Source: an uncultured Pelagibacteraceae bacterium
GTDB lineage: Bacteria > Pseudomonadota > Alphaproteobacteria > Pelagibacterales > Pelagibacteraceae
Reading direction: 5' to 3'
Assembly: GCA_902568465.1 (NCBI GenBank)
Contig: CACFQR010000009.1
Span: forward strand, 1 to 41,551
Length of the DNA: 41,551 nt
Part shown: positions 8,765-17,830 of the stretch, in pieces
Position numbering within the stretch: the stretch's first letter is position 1
How the letters are laid out: every line of letters starts with the position of its first letter
Program-made: the position numbers and the translations under genes
Notes under the pieces: model-generated
Told to the model about the DNA's origin: nothing
The model's input: only the letters and a program-made list of their open reading frames with translations
The model's database searches: none

Positions 8765-10365
8765 TAATTGTTTGCGGGAGCTTTTTCCTTGTATAGTTTG
8801 TAATCCAAGCTATCAATTAACGCTTTAAATGAAGCCTCGATAATATTTGGCGAAACACCGATTGTGAACCAGCTTTTGCCTTCGCTATCTGTGCTTTCAA
8901 TTGAGACTCTTGTTGTTGCATTCGTTCCTGTATTTAAAATTCTCACTTTATAGTCTACTAATTTTAAATCTTTTAAATATTTAGAATATTTACCAACCTT
9001 GTCTACGTTAGATCTTATTGCGTTATCTAAAGCGTTAACTGGACCATTTCCTGTACCTTCACAAACTATTTCTTTGCCATCAACCATGATGTGGGCTTTG
9101 GCATGCGAAACTATTTTATCTTTTGAGTCTTTTTTGACCGAGACATCATATTTAGAAATTGTTAAATATTTTGGTATCTCTCCTAAAAGCCTTCTAGCTA
9201 ATAATTCGAAAGAAGCGTCTGCTCCATCATATGAATAGCCAACAAACTCTCTATCCTTAACTTCATTTAATAATTTTTGAACTTTAGGATCATTTTTATC
9301 AATTTTAATTCCATATTTTTCTAGTCTAGACATAATATTTGATTTACCAGCTTGATCGGAAACAATAATATTTCTTTCGTTACCTACTAAAATAGGATCA
9401 ATATGTTCATAAGTTTTTGGATCTTTTGAAACTGCTGAAACGTGCAAGCCACCTTTATGTGCAAATGCAGAGGGCCCAACATATGCAGCTCGTCTATTTG
9501 ATTTTTTATTTAATATCTCGTCTAACAGCCTTGAACATTGAGTTAAAGTCTTAACTTTATCTTTATTTATTTTTATTTCAAATTTATCATTAAAAGTTTT
9601 TTTTAAAGTAAGAGATGGAATTAAAGATATTAAATTTGCATTTCCACATCTCTCACCCAAGCCATTTATAGTACCTTGAACTTGACGTACTCCTGCCAAA
9701 ACTGCAGTTAAAGAATTTGCAACCGCATTTTCTGTATCATTATGAGCGTGAATGCCAAGATTAATTCCGGGAATGTGTTTGGACACTTTTGAAACGATTT
9801 CTCCGACTTCATTAGGTAAAGTTCCTCCATTTGTATCACAAAGGACAATCCATCGTGCACCTTCATCAAAAGCTGTTTTAATGCAAGCTAGTGCGTACTC
9901 AGGATTTTTTTTATATCCATCAAAAAAATGTTCGGCATCGAACATAAATTCTCTTTTTTTTTTGATGAATAATTTTGCTGATTCTTTAATGTTTTCTAGA
10001 TTTTCCTCTTTTGTAATACCTAAGGCTACATCTACATGAAAATCCCATGATTTGCCCACTAAACAAATTGCAGGTGCATTTGTATTTAATAAAGCTGAAA
10101 GTCCTGGATCATTTTCAGCACTTCTCCCAGTTTTTTTTGTCATGCCAAAAGCTGTTAAAATTGTATTTGTAAGCTTTGGAGGTTTATTAAAGAAAGTTGT
10201 ATCTAAAGTGTTAGCTCCTGGCCAACCTCCCTCAATATAATCAACACCTAAAACTGATAAAGCTTTTGCTATTTTATTCTTGTCATCAATAGAAAAATTT
10301 ACACCTTCGGTTTGAGCGCCATCTCTAAGTGTAGTATCAAATATATATATCTTTTCTTTGCTCAT
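8764..10365 (-). CDS. cimA: (R)-citramalate synthase
   Basis: Condenses pyruvate and acetyl-CoA to citramalate, giving a threonine-independent route to 2-oxobutyrate and isoleucine. The 533 aa length fits CimA of the LeuA-like DRE-TIM metallolyase family. Visible motifs are DTTLRDGAQ (10-18), AEHFFDG (144-150), the metal-binding HAHND (206-210), and the GLGERCGNANL loop. A C-terminal allosteric domain (~400-525) is present. It could be mistaken for 2-isopropylmalate or homocitrate synthase, but length and the GAQTEGVNFS motif favour CimA. It overlaps cysS by 4 bp. Confidence 0.92.
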   Translation of the reverse strand: MSKEKIYIFDTTLRDGAQTEGVNFSIDDKNKIAKALSVLGVDYIEGGWPGANTLDTTFFNKPPKLTNTILTAFGMTKKTGRSAENDPGLSALLNTNAPAICLVGKSWDFHVDVALGITKEENLENIKESAKLFIKKKREFMFDAEHFFDGYKKNPEYALACIKTAFDEGARWIVLCDTNGGTLPNEVGEIVSKVSKHIPGINLGIHAHNDTENAVANSLTAVLAGVRQVQGTINGLGERCGNANLISLIPSLTLKKTFNDKFEIKINKDKVKTLTQCSRLLDEILNKKSNRRAAYVGPSAFAHKGGLHVSAVSKDPKTYEHIDPILVGNERNIIVSDQAGKSNIMSRLEKYGIKIDKNDPKVQKLLNEVKDREFVGYSYDGADASFELLARRLLGEIPKYLTISKYDVSVKKDSKDKIVSHAKAHIMVDGKEIVCEGTGNGPVNALDNAIRSNVDKVGKYSKYLKDLKLVDYKVRILNTGTNATTRVSIESTDSEGKSWFTIGVSPNIIEASFKALIDSLDYKLYKEKAPANN

Positions 10366-11717
10366 TTATATTTCCATATAGTTTTATCTTGTTTATCTTC
10401 AATAATCACATCATTATCTTCTAATTCTTTTCTCAAAGTATCTGCTAATTTATAGTCTCCTTTAACTCTTGCTTCATTTCTATCATTAATTTTTTTATTA
10501 ATAAAATTTTCATCTACTTTTGCTCTTGATTTCTTAAAGCTATCCCATGAATTTTTATCCTCGAGCAAGCCAATTAATTGACATGCAGACAAAAATTTTA
10601 GTTTTGAGGATTTATTACCTTTAGATGATTCTTCATAAAGTGAATGAAGTTTTGCAATATATTCAGGGGTATTTAAATCCTCTTGCAAAGGTTTTGTAAC
10701 ATCTTCTGTTAATTCCTTCTGATTAATTTTTTCAAATTGGTTATACCATTTATCTAAAGTACTCTGGCTTTCACTAATTAATTTTTCATTCCAATCAAGT
10801 GGTTGTTTATAGTGAGAGCTCAATAGTGCAAGTCTTATTACTTCACCATTTACGCTTTCTCTTAGTTTGCTAATAGTAACGATGTTTCCTATAGACTTAG
10901 ACATTTTCTCCTTATCAAAAGTAACAAATCCATTATGTAACCAATAATTTGCAAATTTATCTGTTTTATTAGCACAACAAGATTGTGCAATTTCATTCTC
11001 ATGGTGTGGAAAAACTAGGTCGAGACCACCTCCGTGTATATCGAACTGTTTGCCTAAATATTTTTCACTCATAACAGAACATTCTAAATGCCACCCTGGT
11101 CGTCCTCTACCCCAAGGAGATTCCCAGCCAGGATCTTTATCATCTGAAGGTTTCCAAAGAACAAAATCAAGAGGATCTTTTTTGTATTTAGAAATTTCTA
11201 CTCTTGACCCAGCAACAAGTTCTTCGGAGTTTTTATTAGATAGTTTTCCATATTTCTTAAAAGAAGATACTGAAAAGTACACATGATTTCCTTTTTCATA
11301 TGCATTTTCATTTTTTAACAAACTTGAAATCATTTCAATCATTCCCTTGATATTTTCTGTTGCTTTAGGTTCAAAGTTAGGTTTCAGGCAATTTAAATAT
11401 TTACAATCTTCATGAAAACTCTTAGTAATCGATTCTGTTAACTCTTTAATACTTTTTCCCTTTTTTTTAGAGGAATCTATAATTTTATCATCTATATCAG
11501 TAATATTTCTAACATAAGTAACATATTTTTTTCCGTAAAGACTTTGCAAGAGTCTAAATAAAACATCAAACACAACTAAAGGTCTTGCATTTCCAATATG
11601 TGGAAAATCATATACTGTTGGTCCACAGACATACATTCCAACTTTATTTTTATTTAAAGGAAAAAATTTTTCTTTTTTGTTCGATAGAGTATTAAAAAAA
11701 TTTAAGTTTTTAGTCAT
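10362..11717 (-). CDS. cysS: Cysteinyl-tRNA synthetase
   Basis: Class Ia aminoacyl-tRNA synthetase that charges tRNA-Cys. The 451 aa length is standard. The HIGH-type motif is PHIGNAR (39-45) and the KMSKS loop is at 271-275. Zinc ligands for cysteine recognition are visible: Cys31 (YVCGPT), Cys213 (HLECSVMS) and the histidines at 238-239 (FPHHENE). It overlaps nadE by 8 bp and cimA by 4 bp, so the four genes nadE-cysS-cimA-trmJ look co-transcribed. Confidence 0.98.
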   Translation of the reverse strand: MTKNLNFFNTLSNKKEKFFPLNKNKVGMYVCGPTVYDFPHIGNARPLVVFDVLFRLLQSLYGKKYVTYVRNITDIDDKIIDSSKKKGKSIKELTESITKSFHEDCKYLNCLKPNFEPKATENIKGMIEMISSLLKNENAYEKGNHVYFSVSSFKKYGKLSNKNSEELVAGSRVEISKYKKDPLDFVLWKPSDDKDPGWESPWGRGRPGWHLECSVMSEKYLGKQFDIHGGGLDLVFPHHENEIAQSCCANKTDKFANYWLHNGFVTFDKEKMSKSIGNIVTISKLRESVNGEVIRLALLSSHYKQPLDWNEKLISESQSTLDKWYNQFEKINQKELTEDVTKPLQEDLNTPEYIAKLHSLYEESSKGNKSSKLKFLSACQLIGLLEDKNSWDSFKKSRAKVDENFINKKINDRNEARVKGDYKLADTLRKELEDNDVIIEDKQDKTIWKYK

Positions 11718-12450
11718 CTGTCATTTTGCATACAGGAATTGGATTCATTTTATGCAAATTCCTTTTTCTAATTTCTAGATATTTTTTATGATTCTTGTTT
11801 GTAGTATCTATCATTGCTTGTTCCAAATCTTGATACGTTAGGCCTAGTTGATTAACATCTGTTCTTCCATCATCCCATAGTCCATCGGTAGGCTGTGCTT
11901 CAATTATTTCTTTTAGTATTTCTAAACTTTTTCCCATTTCCCAAACTTGTGATTTTGTGCAATCAGCAATAGGTGAAATATCTACTCCACCGTCTCCATA
12001 TTTTGTATAAAAACCAACGCCAAAATCCTCTACTTTATTACCTGTTCCTACAACTATTCCATTATTAGAAGCAGCTACTTGATATAAAGTTGCCATTCTT
12101 AACCGCGCTCTAGAATTTGCTAACCCGTGTTCATTGTTAAATTTATTTAGAGATAATTTAAATGATTTAAATAAATTATCTAAATCAATAAGATGACTTT
12201 CTACATTTTTAAATTTATTTTTTAACCACTCTTGGTGCTTCAAACTCAAATTTTTTTGTGCCTTTATTTGATTTATAGGCATAGATAGTACTATAGTTTT
12301 TTTGCCTGTTAATGCACAAATAGTACTTGTAACAGACGAATCAATCCCACCAGATATTCCTACCACCAAAGACTCTGGTTCTTTTGGCATTGAACTACAA
12401 TAGTCAATGATCCACTTTTTAATATAGTTAATTCTTTCTAAAGTTTGCAT
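11710..12450 (-). CDS. nadE: NAD+ synthetase, ammonia-dependent type
   Basis: Makes NAD+ from deamido-NAD+, ATP and ammonia in the last step of NAD synthesis. The 246 aa length and the lack of an N-terminal nitrilase domain indicate the NH3-dependent form. The PP-loop SGGIDSS is at residues 33-39. The adenylation pocket segments NSRARLRMATLYQVA and VGTGNKVEDFGVGFYTKYGDGGVDISPI follow. It is the first gene of the nadE-cysS-cimA-trmJ unit. A strong inverted repeat separates it from the upstream DAHP synthase gene. Confidence 0.96.
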   Translation of the reverse strand: MQTLERINYIKKWIIDYCSSMPKEPESLVVGISGGIDSSVTSTICALTGKKTIVLSMPINQIKAQKNLSLKHQEWLKNKFKNVESHLIDLDNLFKSFKLSLNKFNNEHGLANSRARLRMATLYQVAASNNGIVVGTGNKVEDFGVGFYTKYGDGGVDISPIADCTKSQVWEMGKSLEILKEIIEAQPTDGLWDDGRTDVNQLGLTYQDLEQAMIDTTNKNHKKYLEIRKRNLHKMNPIPVCKMTDD

Positions 12451-12478
12451 AAATATTAATATCCTAATGTTAAAATAG

Positions 12479-12509
12479 ATCTTAATAATTAAAATTCAAT
12501 TATTAAGAT
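12479..12509 (-). terminator. AT-rich perfect inverted repeat between the DAHP synthase gene and nadE
   Basis: Two 12-nt arms (ATCTTAATAATT at 12479-12490 and AATTATTAAGAT at 12498-12509) pair perfectly around a 7-nt loop. The repeat overlaps the DAHP synthase stop codon (12503-12505) and lies 29 bp before nadE. In the minus-strand transcript the hairpin is followed by CTATTTTAAC, a weak U-rich tail. It may end or attenuate the upstream transcript or protect its 3' end. The stem has only two G-C pairs, so strong termination is uncertain. Confidence 0.45.
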
Positions 12510-13888
12510 GCCGCTTGAATAATATTCTTAGAATATTGGGAATTTTTCTTTATTTCATCTGAGATTAAAAAAGCGAGTTCCAATGCTTGATTAGCATTTA
12601 GTCTCGGATCACAGTGTGTATGGTATCTGTGAGAAAGATCCTTTTCTGATATTTTTTGAGCTCCACCTGTACATTCTGTAACATTTTGACCTGTCATCTC
12701 TATATGTAAACCGCCAGCATAGCTTCCCTCTGCTTTATGTACTCCAAATACCCTTTTAACTTCTTTTACTACGTTGTTAAAAGGACGAGTTTTAAAACCT
12801 GTAGCAGATTTAATAGTATTACCATGCATTGGGTCACATGACCATATAACCTTTAATCCCTCTTTTTTAATAGATCTTATTAACTTTGGTAAATATTTTT
12901 CAACATTGTCTGCTCCAAATCTTGATATAAGTGTAATTCTTCCCGCTTCGTTGTTTGGATTTAAAATATTACAAAGTTTAATTAGTTCTGAGTCTTTTAA
13001 AGTTGGCCCACATTTAATTCCAATAGGATTTTCTATACCCCTGCAAAATTCTACATGACCTCCATCAGGTTGTCTTGTTCTGTCACCTATCCACACAAAA
13101 TGCGCTGAAGTATCATGATATTTTCCTGAAGTTGAGTCTATTCTTGTCATCGATTGTTCAAATGGCAATAGTAGCGCTTCATGAGAAGTATAAAAGTTAA
13201 CCATTCGTAATCTACGATGATTTTCCGGATTAACGCCACAAGCCTCCATAAAAGCTAAAGAGTCACTTATTTTATCTTCAATTTCTTTAAATTTTTTCCC
13301 TTGAGGACTTTTATTTACAAATCCTAAATTCCATAAATGAACTTTTCTCAAATCTGCAAATCCTCCCTGAGAAAAAGCTCTTAACAAGTTTAGTGTAGAA
13401 GCAGATTGAGAATAAGCTTTAAATAATCTCATTGGATCTGGTTTTCTTGCTTTTTCACTAAACTCTATTCCATTTATATTGTCACCAAGATATGTAGGAA
13501 GCTCTTTTCCGTTCTTGCTTTCAATTGGTGAACTTCTTGGTTTTGAAAATTGACCGGCTATTCTTCCGATCTTAACAACTGGAAGTGTTGCAGAAAATGT
13601 TAAGACTAAAGCCATTTGTAAAATAACTTTAAAAGTATCTCTGATGTTGTCCGGGTGAAATTCAGCAAAACTTTCAGCACAATCCCCACCCTGTAATAAA
13701 AAAGCTTTTCCTTCAGATACAAGCGCTAAGGATTTTTTTAAAGATCTTGTTTCTCCAGCAAATACTAATGGAGGAAAAGATGTAAGCTTTTTTAAAACCA
13801 TATTAAGCTTCTTTTCATCCTCATACTTTGGGATGTGTTTAACTGGAAAATTCCTCCAACTATTTAATGTCCACTTTTTCATGTTCAA
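12503..13888 (-). CDS. Class II 3-deoxy-7-phosphoheptulonate (DAHP) synthase
   Basis: First enzyme of the shikimate pathway, joining phosphoenolpyruvate and erythrose-4-phosphate. The 461 aa length matches the plant-like/Mycobacterium class II enzyme and not the ~350 aa AroFGH class. Visible motifs are the N-terminal WTLNSWRNFPVKH typical of the class, LLQGGDCAESF with the metal-binding Cys70, GRIAGQFSKPRS, NFYTSHEALLLPFEQSMTR, the WSCDPMHGNTI metal-binding segment near the C-terminus, and HIEMTGQNVTECTGG. Two ATGs (codons 1 and 3) could serve as start. It is divergent from pgl with a 65 bp spacer. Confidence 0.95.
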   Translation of the reverse strand: MNMKKWTLNSWRNFPVKHIPKYEDEKKLNMVLKKLTSFPPLVFAGETRSLKKSLALVSEGKAFLLQGGDCAESFAEFHPDNIRDTFKVILQMALVLTFSATLPVVKIGRIAGQFSKPRSSPIESKNGKELPTYLGDNINGIEFSEKARKPDPMRLFKAYSQSASTLNLLRAFSQGGFADLRKVHLWNLGFVNKSPQGKKFKEIEDKISDSLAFMEACGVNPENHRRLRMVNFYTSHEALLLPFEQSMTRIDSTSGKYHDTSAHFVWIGDRTRQPDGGHVEFCRGIENPIGIKCGPTLKDSELIKLCNILNPNNEAGRITLISRFGADNVEKYLPKLIRSIKKEGLKVIWSCDPMHGNTIKSATGFKTRPFNNVVKEVKRVFGVHKAEGSYAGGLHIEMTGQNVTECTGGAQKISEKDLSHRYHTHCDPRLNANQALELAFLISDEIKKNSQYSKNIIQAAS

Positions 13889-13953
13889 CCTAGGGTCTAT
13901 ATAAGGTATACAATTAAAAAAACCAAGTTAGAATATGAAAGTAAGTTAATAAA

Positions 13954-14634
13954 ATGGCCAAATTTGGGAAAATAATCACTGAAAACAGTGAAAAAAAATT
14001 AATAAAAAAATTTAATACCCTATTTATACAAAAAATAAGGAAAAATAAAAAAAAGAGATTTTCATTAGTTTTAGCTGGAGGTAAAGGGCCAATTAATCTT
14101 TATAAGAATTTAAGTAATAATAAAAAAATCAATTGGAAAAAAATAGATTTTTTTATATCTGATGAAAGATATGTAAATGAACTTTCTAGTAATTCAAATA
14201 TAAGAATGTGTAAAAAAAACTTATTAGAAAAAATTAAGGCAACTAATAAGCAAATATATAAAGTTTCAACTGATAAACATACAGTTAAAAAAAGTGTTGC
14301 AGATTATGAAAAAAAAATCAAAAAATATTTTAATAAAAAAAAAATATCTTTTGATCTAATTTTGCTAGGCGTTGGAAATGATGGTCATGTCGCATCTTTA
14401 TTTAAAAATAATATAAATAAAAAAACAAATAAAAATGTTATTTCCATTAAAAAAAAAGGTTTTTTAAGAATTTCGTTAACATTAAAATGTTTGGTAAAAA
14501 GTAAAAATATTTTCCTTTGGGTTCCAAATAAAAACAAATCAGATATAATTGAAAAAATTTTACTAGATAATAAAAATAAATATCCAGCTTCCTTTTTAAA
14601 GAAAAAAAATAACTTTTTATTCCACTGTAACTGA
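13954..14634 (+). CDS. pgl: 6-phosphogluconolactonase
   Basis: Hydrolyses 6-phosphoglucono-1,5-lactone in the pentose phosphate/Entner-Doudoroff routes. At 226 aa it is in the DevB/NagB-like family. It shows LVLAGGKGPINLY (39-50), the FFISDERYV block (66-74) and the signature LLGVGNDGHVASLF (137-150), whose aspartate and histidine are catalytic. It is very lysine-rich. No zwf or edd gene is nearby, so it is separated from its pathway partners. The final 18 bp overlap the end of glmS on the opposite strand. Confidence 0.88.
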   Translation: MAKFGKIITENSEKKLIKKFNTLFIQKIRKNKKKRFSLVLAGGKGPINLYKNLSNNKKINWKKIDFFISDERYVNELSSNSNIRMCKKNLLEKIKATNKQIYKVSTDKHTVKKSVADYEKKIKKYFNKKKISFDLILLGVGNDGHVASLFKNNINKKTNKNVISIKKKGFLRISLTLKCLVKSKNIFLWVPNKNKSDIIEKILLDNKNKYPASFLKKKNNFLFHCN

Positions 14635-16437
14635 CTTAGCTAAATTTCTAGGCTTATCAATGTCACAATTTTTTAAAGCAGCAACATGATAAGCTAAAAG
14701 TTGAAGAGGTATTGTCATCAAAAAAGGTGACAGGTATTCATTTGTTTTTGCTATCTTCAAAGTAAATCTTACATTTTCACTTATAATTTTATTATCTTCA
14801 TCTGTTATTAAAATTACTTTGCCACCACGTGCTATTACTTCTTGCATGTTAGAAATAGTTTTTTCAAAATACCTGTCCTTTGGAGCTAAAATAACAACAG
14901 GTAAACCTTCTTCGATTAAGGCTAGTGGTCCATGTTTCATTTCGCCAGCAGGGTATCCCTCTGCATGAAGATAAGATAACTCTTTTAATTTTAGAGCTCC
15001 TTCTAATGCTATTGGAAAAGATAAACCTCGACCTAAAAACATTGATCCTTTTGCTTTAATAAAATCTTTAGCAATTATTGGCGTGTTGTCCTGACAATAA
15101 TTTATTGTATCTTTAATTAAATCTGGAAGCTTTTGAAGATCATCAATTTTATTCTCATAGTCTGTTTTATTTATTTCTTTTCTGATTTCTGAAATTTTAA
15201 TTGCTAAAATAAAAAGCACTAACATTTGACCTATAAAGGCCTTAGTTGACGCAACACCTATTTCAGGACCAGCGTGTATAGGCAAAACAAAATCCGAAGA
15301 TCTTGCGATAGAACTTTCAACAACATTTACAATAGAGCAAGTTTTTACATTATTTTTTTTGCACAGATCTAGAGCTGCATATGTATCTGCGGTTTCACCT
15401 GATTGAGAAACAAAAACATAGAGATTTTTATTATTAAAATTAATCTTTCTGTACCTAAATTCTGATGCAATATCAATTTCAATTGGGATATTTGTGAGTT
15501 CCTCAAACCAATACTTTGCGGTAATACAAGAGTGATAGGCAGTTCCGCATCCAATTAAAACTATTTTTTCAATATCTTTGGGATTTATAGGAAAATTATA
15601 TAAGTTTATATCTTTTCTTAATTGATCTACATATTCTTTTACACACGTTTTGGCAGTAATATTTTGCTCATTAATCTCTTTCGACATAAAATCTTTGTAG
15701 TCACCCTTATCTGTAAATTGTTTATCCTCTGAAAGTGTTAAGATTTTTTTATTTATTTTTTTATTTTCAGAATTATAAAATTCTATTTTATTATTTGTTA
15801 ATATGCACACATCTCCATCGTCCAAATATGTGATTTTATTAGTCATTGATTTTAAAGCGTAGGAATCAGAGCCTAAATAATTCTCTTCTGGACCATAGCC
15901 TACGGCCAAAGGACTTCCTCTTCTAGCTCCAACAACGATATTACTATATTTTTTAAATAAAATACCTAAAGCAAAACTGCCATTAAGTGCTTTCAAAGTT
16001 TTATTAATAGCATCTACTAAGTCGTAACTTTTTAAAAAATCAGTAAGAAGAAATGTAATAACTTCCGTATCCGTTTGTGATTTAAATTTATAGCCTTTTT
16101 CTTCCAAATTTTTTTTTAGTAAAGTAGAGTTTTCAATTATTCCGTTATGTACTACTGAAACCTCATCAGAAGAGTGTGGGTGTGCATTTAATTGACTTGG
16201 TATTCCGTGTGTAGCCCATCTAACATGGCCTATACCTAAAGAACCCTTTGATGGGTTTTTAAATAATAATTTTTCTAAATTATCAACTCTACCAGCACAT
16301 TTTTTTTCATGTATTTCATTATCAACTATAGTTGCAATTCCTGCAGAATCGTATCCTCTATACTCTAATTTTTTTAATGAATGAATTATGTTTTGAGCTA
16401 CTAATTTACTACTTGCTATACCAATTATTCCGCACAT
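14617..16437 (-). CDS. glmS: Glutamine-fructose-6-phosphate aminotransferase (isomerizing)
   Basis: Makes glucosamine-6-phosphate from fructose-6-phosphate and glutamine, the first step towards UDP-GlcNAc. It is full length at 606 aa. The N-terminal glutaminase begins MCGIIGIA with nucleophile Cys2, and has GYDSAGIA and HVRWATHG. Two SIS sugar-isomerase domains follow (~285-420, with GCGTAYHS and SQSGETADT; ~455-595, with GRG...EGALKLKE). The C-terminal DKPRNLAKSVTVE tail is conserved. It follows the glmU-like gene with a 1-base overlap. Confidence 0.98.
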   Translation of the reverse strand: MCGIIGIASSKLVAQNIIHSLKKLEYRGYDSAGIATIVDNEIHEKKCAGRVDNLEKLLFKNPSKGSLGIGHVRWATHGIPSQLNAHPHSSDEVSVVHNGIIENSTLLKKNLEEKGYKFKSQTDTEVITFLLTDFLKSYDLVDAINKTLKALNGSFALGILFKKYSNIVVGARRGSPLAVGYGPEENYLGSDSYALKSMTNKITYLDDGDVCILTNNKIEFYNSENKKINKKILTLSEDKQFTDKGDYKDFMSKEINEQNITAKTCVKEYVDQLRKDINLYNFPINPKDIEKIVLIGCGTAYHSCITAKYWFEELTNIPIEIDIASEFRYRKINFNNKNLYVFVSQSGETADTYAALDLCKKNNVKTCSIVNVVESSIARSSDFVLPIHAGPEIGVASTKAFIGQMLVLFILAIKISEIRKEINKTDYENKIDDLQKLPDLIKDTINYCQDNTPIIAKDFIKAKGSMFLGRGLSFPIALEGALKLKELSYLHAEGYPAGEMKHGPLALIEEGLPVVILAPKDRYFEKTISNMQEVIARGGKVILITDEDNKIISENVRFTLKIAKTNEYLSPFLMTIPLQLLAYHVAALKNCDIDKPRNLAKSVTVE

Positions 16438-17075
16438 TATTTCTTCCTGTAATTTTTTATTTCTATCTGAGAAGCTCTAGTCAAAGATAAAGATTTATTT
16501 TTAACATTTTTAGTTAGTGCTGAGCCAGCTCCAACTACAGAATCTTTACCAACTTTAATTGGAGCTACTAAGGCAGTATTTGATCCGATAAAAGCTCCAT
16601 CAAGTATTTTAGTTTTATTTTTTTGTTTACCATCGTAATTACAGGTGATAGTTCCAGCTCCAATATTTACATTTTTTCCAATTTCAGCATCCCCTATATA
16701 TGACAAGTGGCTGATTTTTGTATTTTTTCCTACTTTACTTTTTTTAACTTCAACAAAATTTCCTACTCTAGATCCTTTTGCTAAATAGCTGCCAGGTCTT
16801 AATCTAGAAAAAGGTCCAACATTAACATTATTCTCTAAAGTTGCGTTTTCAATATGCGTAAAGGGCAAAATTTCTACATTGTCACCAATTTTTGTTTTTT
16901 TGCCTATTACTACGTAAGGATTTATAATTACATTCTTTCCGTATTTAGTGTCTTTAGATAAAAATACCGTTTCAGGCGACTTTAAAGTCACGCCCATTTT
17001 CATGGCATTATTTCTCAATTTTTCTTGACTATATTTTTCTTTCATAGCCAATTTTTTTTTGTTTATTGAAGTCAT
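16437..17075 (-). CDS. Stand-alone glucosamine-1-phosphate acetyltransferase (C-terminal half of GlmU)
   Basis: A 212 aa left-handed beta-helix protein equal to the acetyltransferase half of bifunctional GlmU, which turns GlcN-1-P into GlcNAc-1-P. The alignment begins at the linker helix after the uridylyltransferase domain (SINKKKLAMKEKYSQEKLR). The acetyltransferase active-site blocks are intact: RLRPG (91-95), NFVEVKKS (106-113), ISHLSYIGDAEIG (121-133), GAGTITCNYDG (139-149) and FIGSNTALVAP (162-172). The ~225-residue N-terminal pyrophosphorylase is absent. An in-frame stop (17088-17090) lies four codons before the ATG and only 71 bp separate it from gph, so this is not a simple frameshift remnant. 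It lies beside glmS, the usual GlmU place. Confidence 0.88.
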   Translation of the reverse strand: MTSINKKKLAMKEKYSQEKLRNNAMKMGVTLKSPETVFLSKDTKYGKNVIINPYVVIGKKTKIGDNVEILPFTHIENATLENNVNVGPFSRLRPGSYLAKGSRVGNFVEVKKSKVGKNTKISHLSYIGDAEIGKNVNIGAGTITCNYDGKQKNKTKILDGAFIGSNTALVAPIKVGKDSVVGAGSALTKNVKNKSLSLTRASQIEIKNYRKK

Positions 17076-17146
17076 TAAGATTTCTCTTTACATTAATATA
17101 AACTTTGTAATAACTCACAAAATATTTCTTAATAATACTTATAAAA

Positions 17147-17830
17147 ATGAGTCAAAAACTAACAATTTTATTCGATTTAGATGGAACTCTGGTTAACACT
17201 GCTCCGGACTTAATGCTCGCACACAATCACGTTATGACAAAGTATGGTTTTGACGAAAGAAAATTATCAGATATAAAAAAACTCGCTGGTAGAGGATCAA
17301 AAGTAATGTTGACCAAATCAATGCATGAAATAGCAGAACTTACTGGAAAAATAAAAAAAACTGACGATGTTGTAGAAAAAATGACAAAAGAATTTATTGA
17401 TTATTATAGCAAAAATATTGTTAAAGAAAGTACTCTTAAAAACGGAGCAATAAATTTTCTTTCCTGGTGTAAAAAAAATTCAATTTCAATGGGCGTTTGT
17501 ACAAACAAGCAAGAACACTTAACAATAGATTTACTAAAGAAAATCAAGATTTATCATTTTTTTGATTATGTTGCTGGTGGCAATACTTTTAATCATAACA
17601 AACCTGATCCAAGACACTTGACTGATACATTAGAAATTATAGGCGGTAATGTAAAAAAAACTTTAATGGTCGGTGACAGTGAAACAGATTCAAATGCTGC
17701 AAAAGCTGCTAATATACCATTTATATTAATTGAGGATGGTTACACTGAAAAGAGTACAAGTGAAATATATCACGACTACTTAGTTAAAGATTTTGTAAAT
17801 CTTGATAAAATTATTAAAAAGTATTTATGA
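17147..17830 (+). CDS. gph: Phosphoglycolate phosphatase-like HAD hydrolase
   Basis: A 227 aa haloacid dehalogenase-type phosphatase. Motif I is FDLDGTLVN with nucleophile Asp10 and Asp12, motif II is GVCTNKQ (~117-123), and the C-terminal motifs are HNKPDPRHL and MVGDSETDSNAAKAA. A helical cap domain lies between motifs I and II. Gph removes 2-phosphoglycolate formed during DNA repair. HAD substrates are hard to assign by sequence, but the family match and place beside glmU fit alphaproteobacterial Gph. Its stop overlaps the next gene by 4 bp. Confidence 0.82.
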   Translation: MSQKLTILFDLDGTLVNTAPDLMLAHNHVMTKYGFDERKLSDIKKLAGRGSKVMLTKSMHEIAELTGKIKKTDDVVEKMTKEFIDYYSKNIVKESTLKNGAINFLSWCKKNSISMGVCTNKQEHLTIDLLKKIKIYHFFDYVAGGNTFNHNKPDPRHLTDTLEIIGGNVKKTLMVGDSETDSNAAKAANIPFILIEDGYTEKSTSEIYHDYLVKDFVNLDKIIKKYL

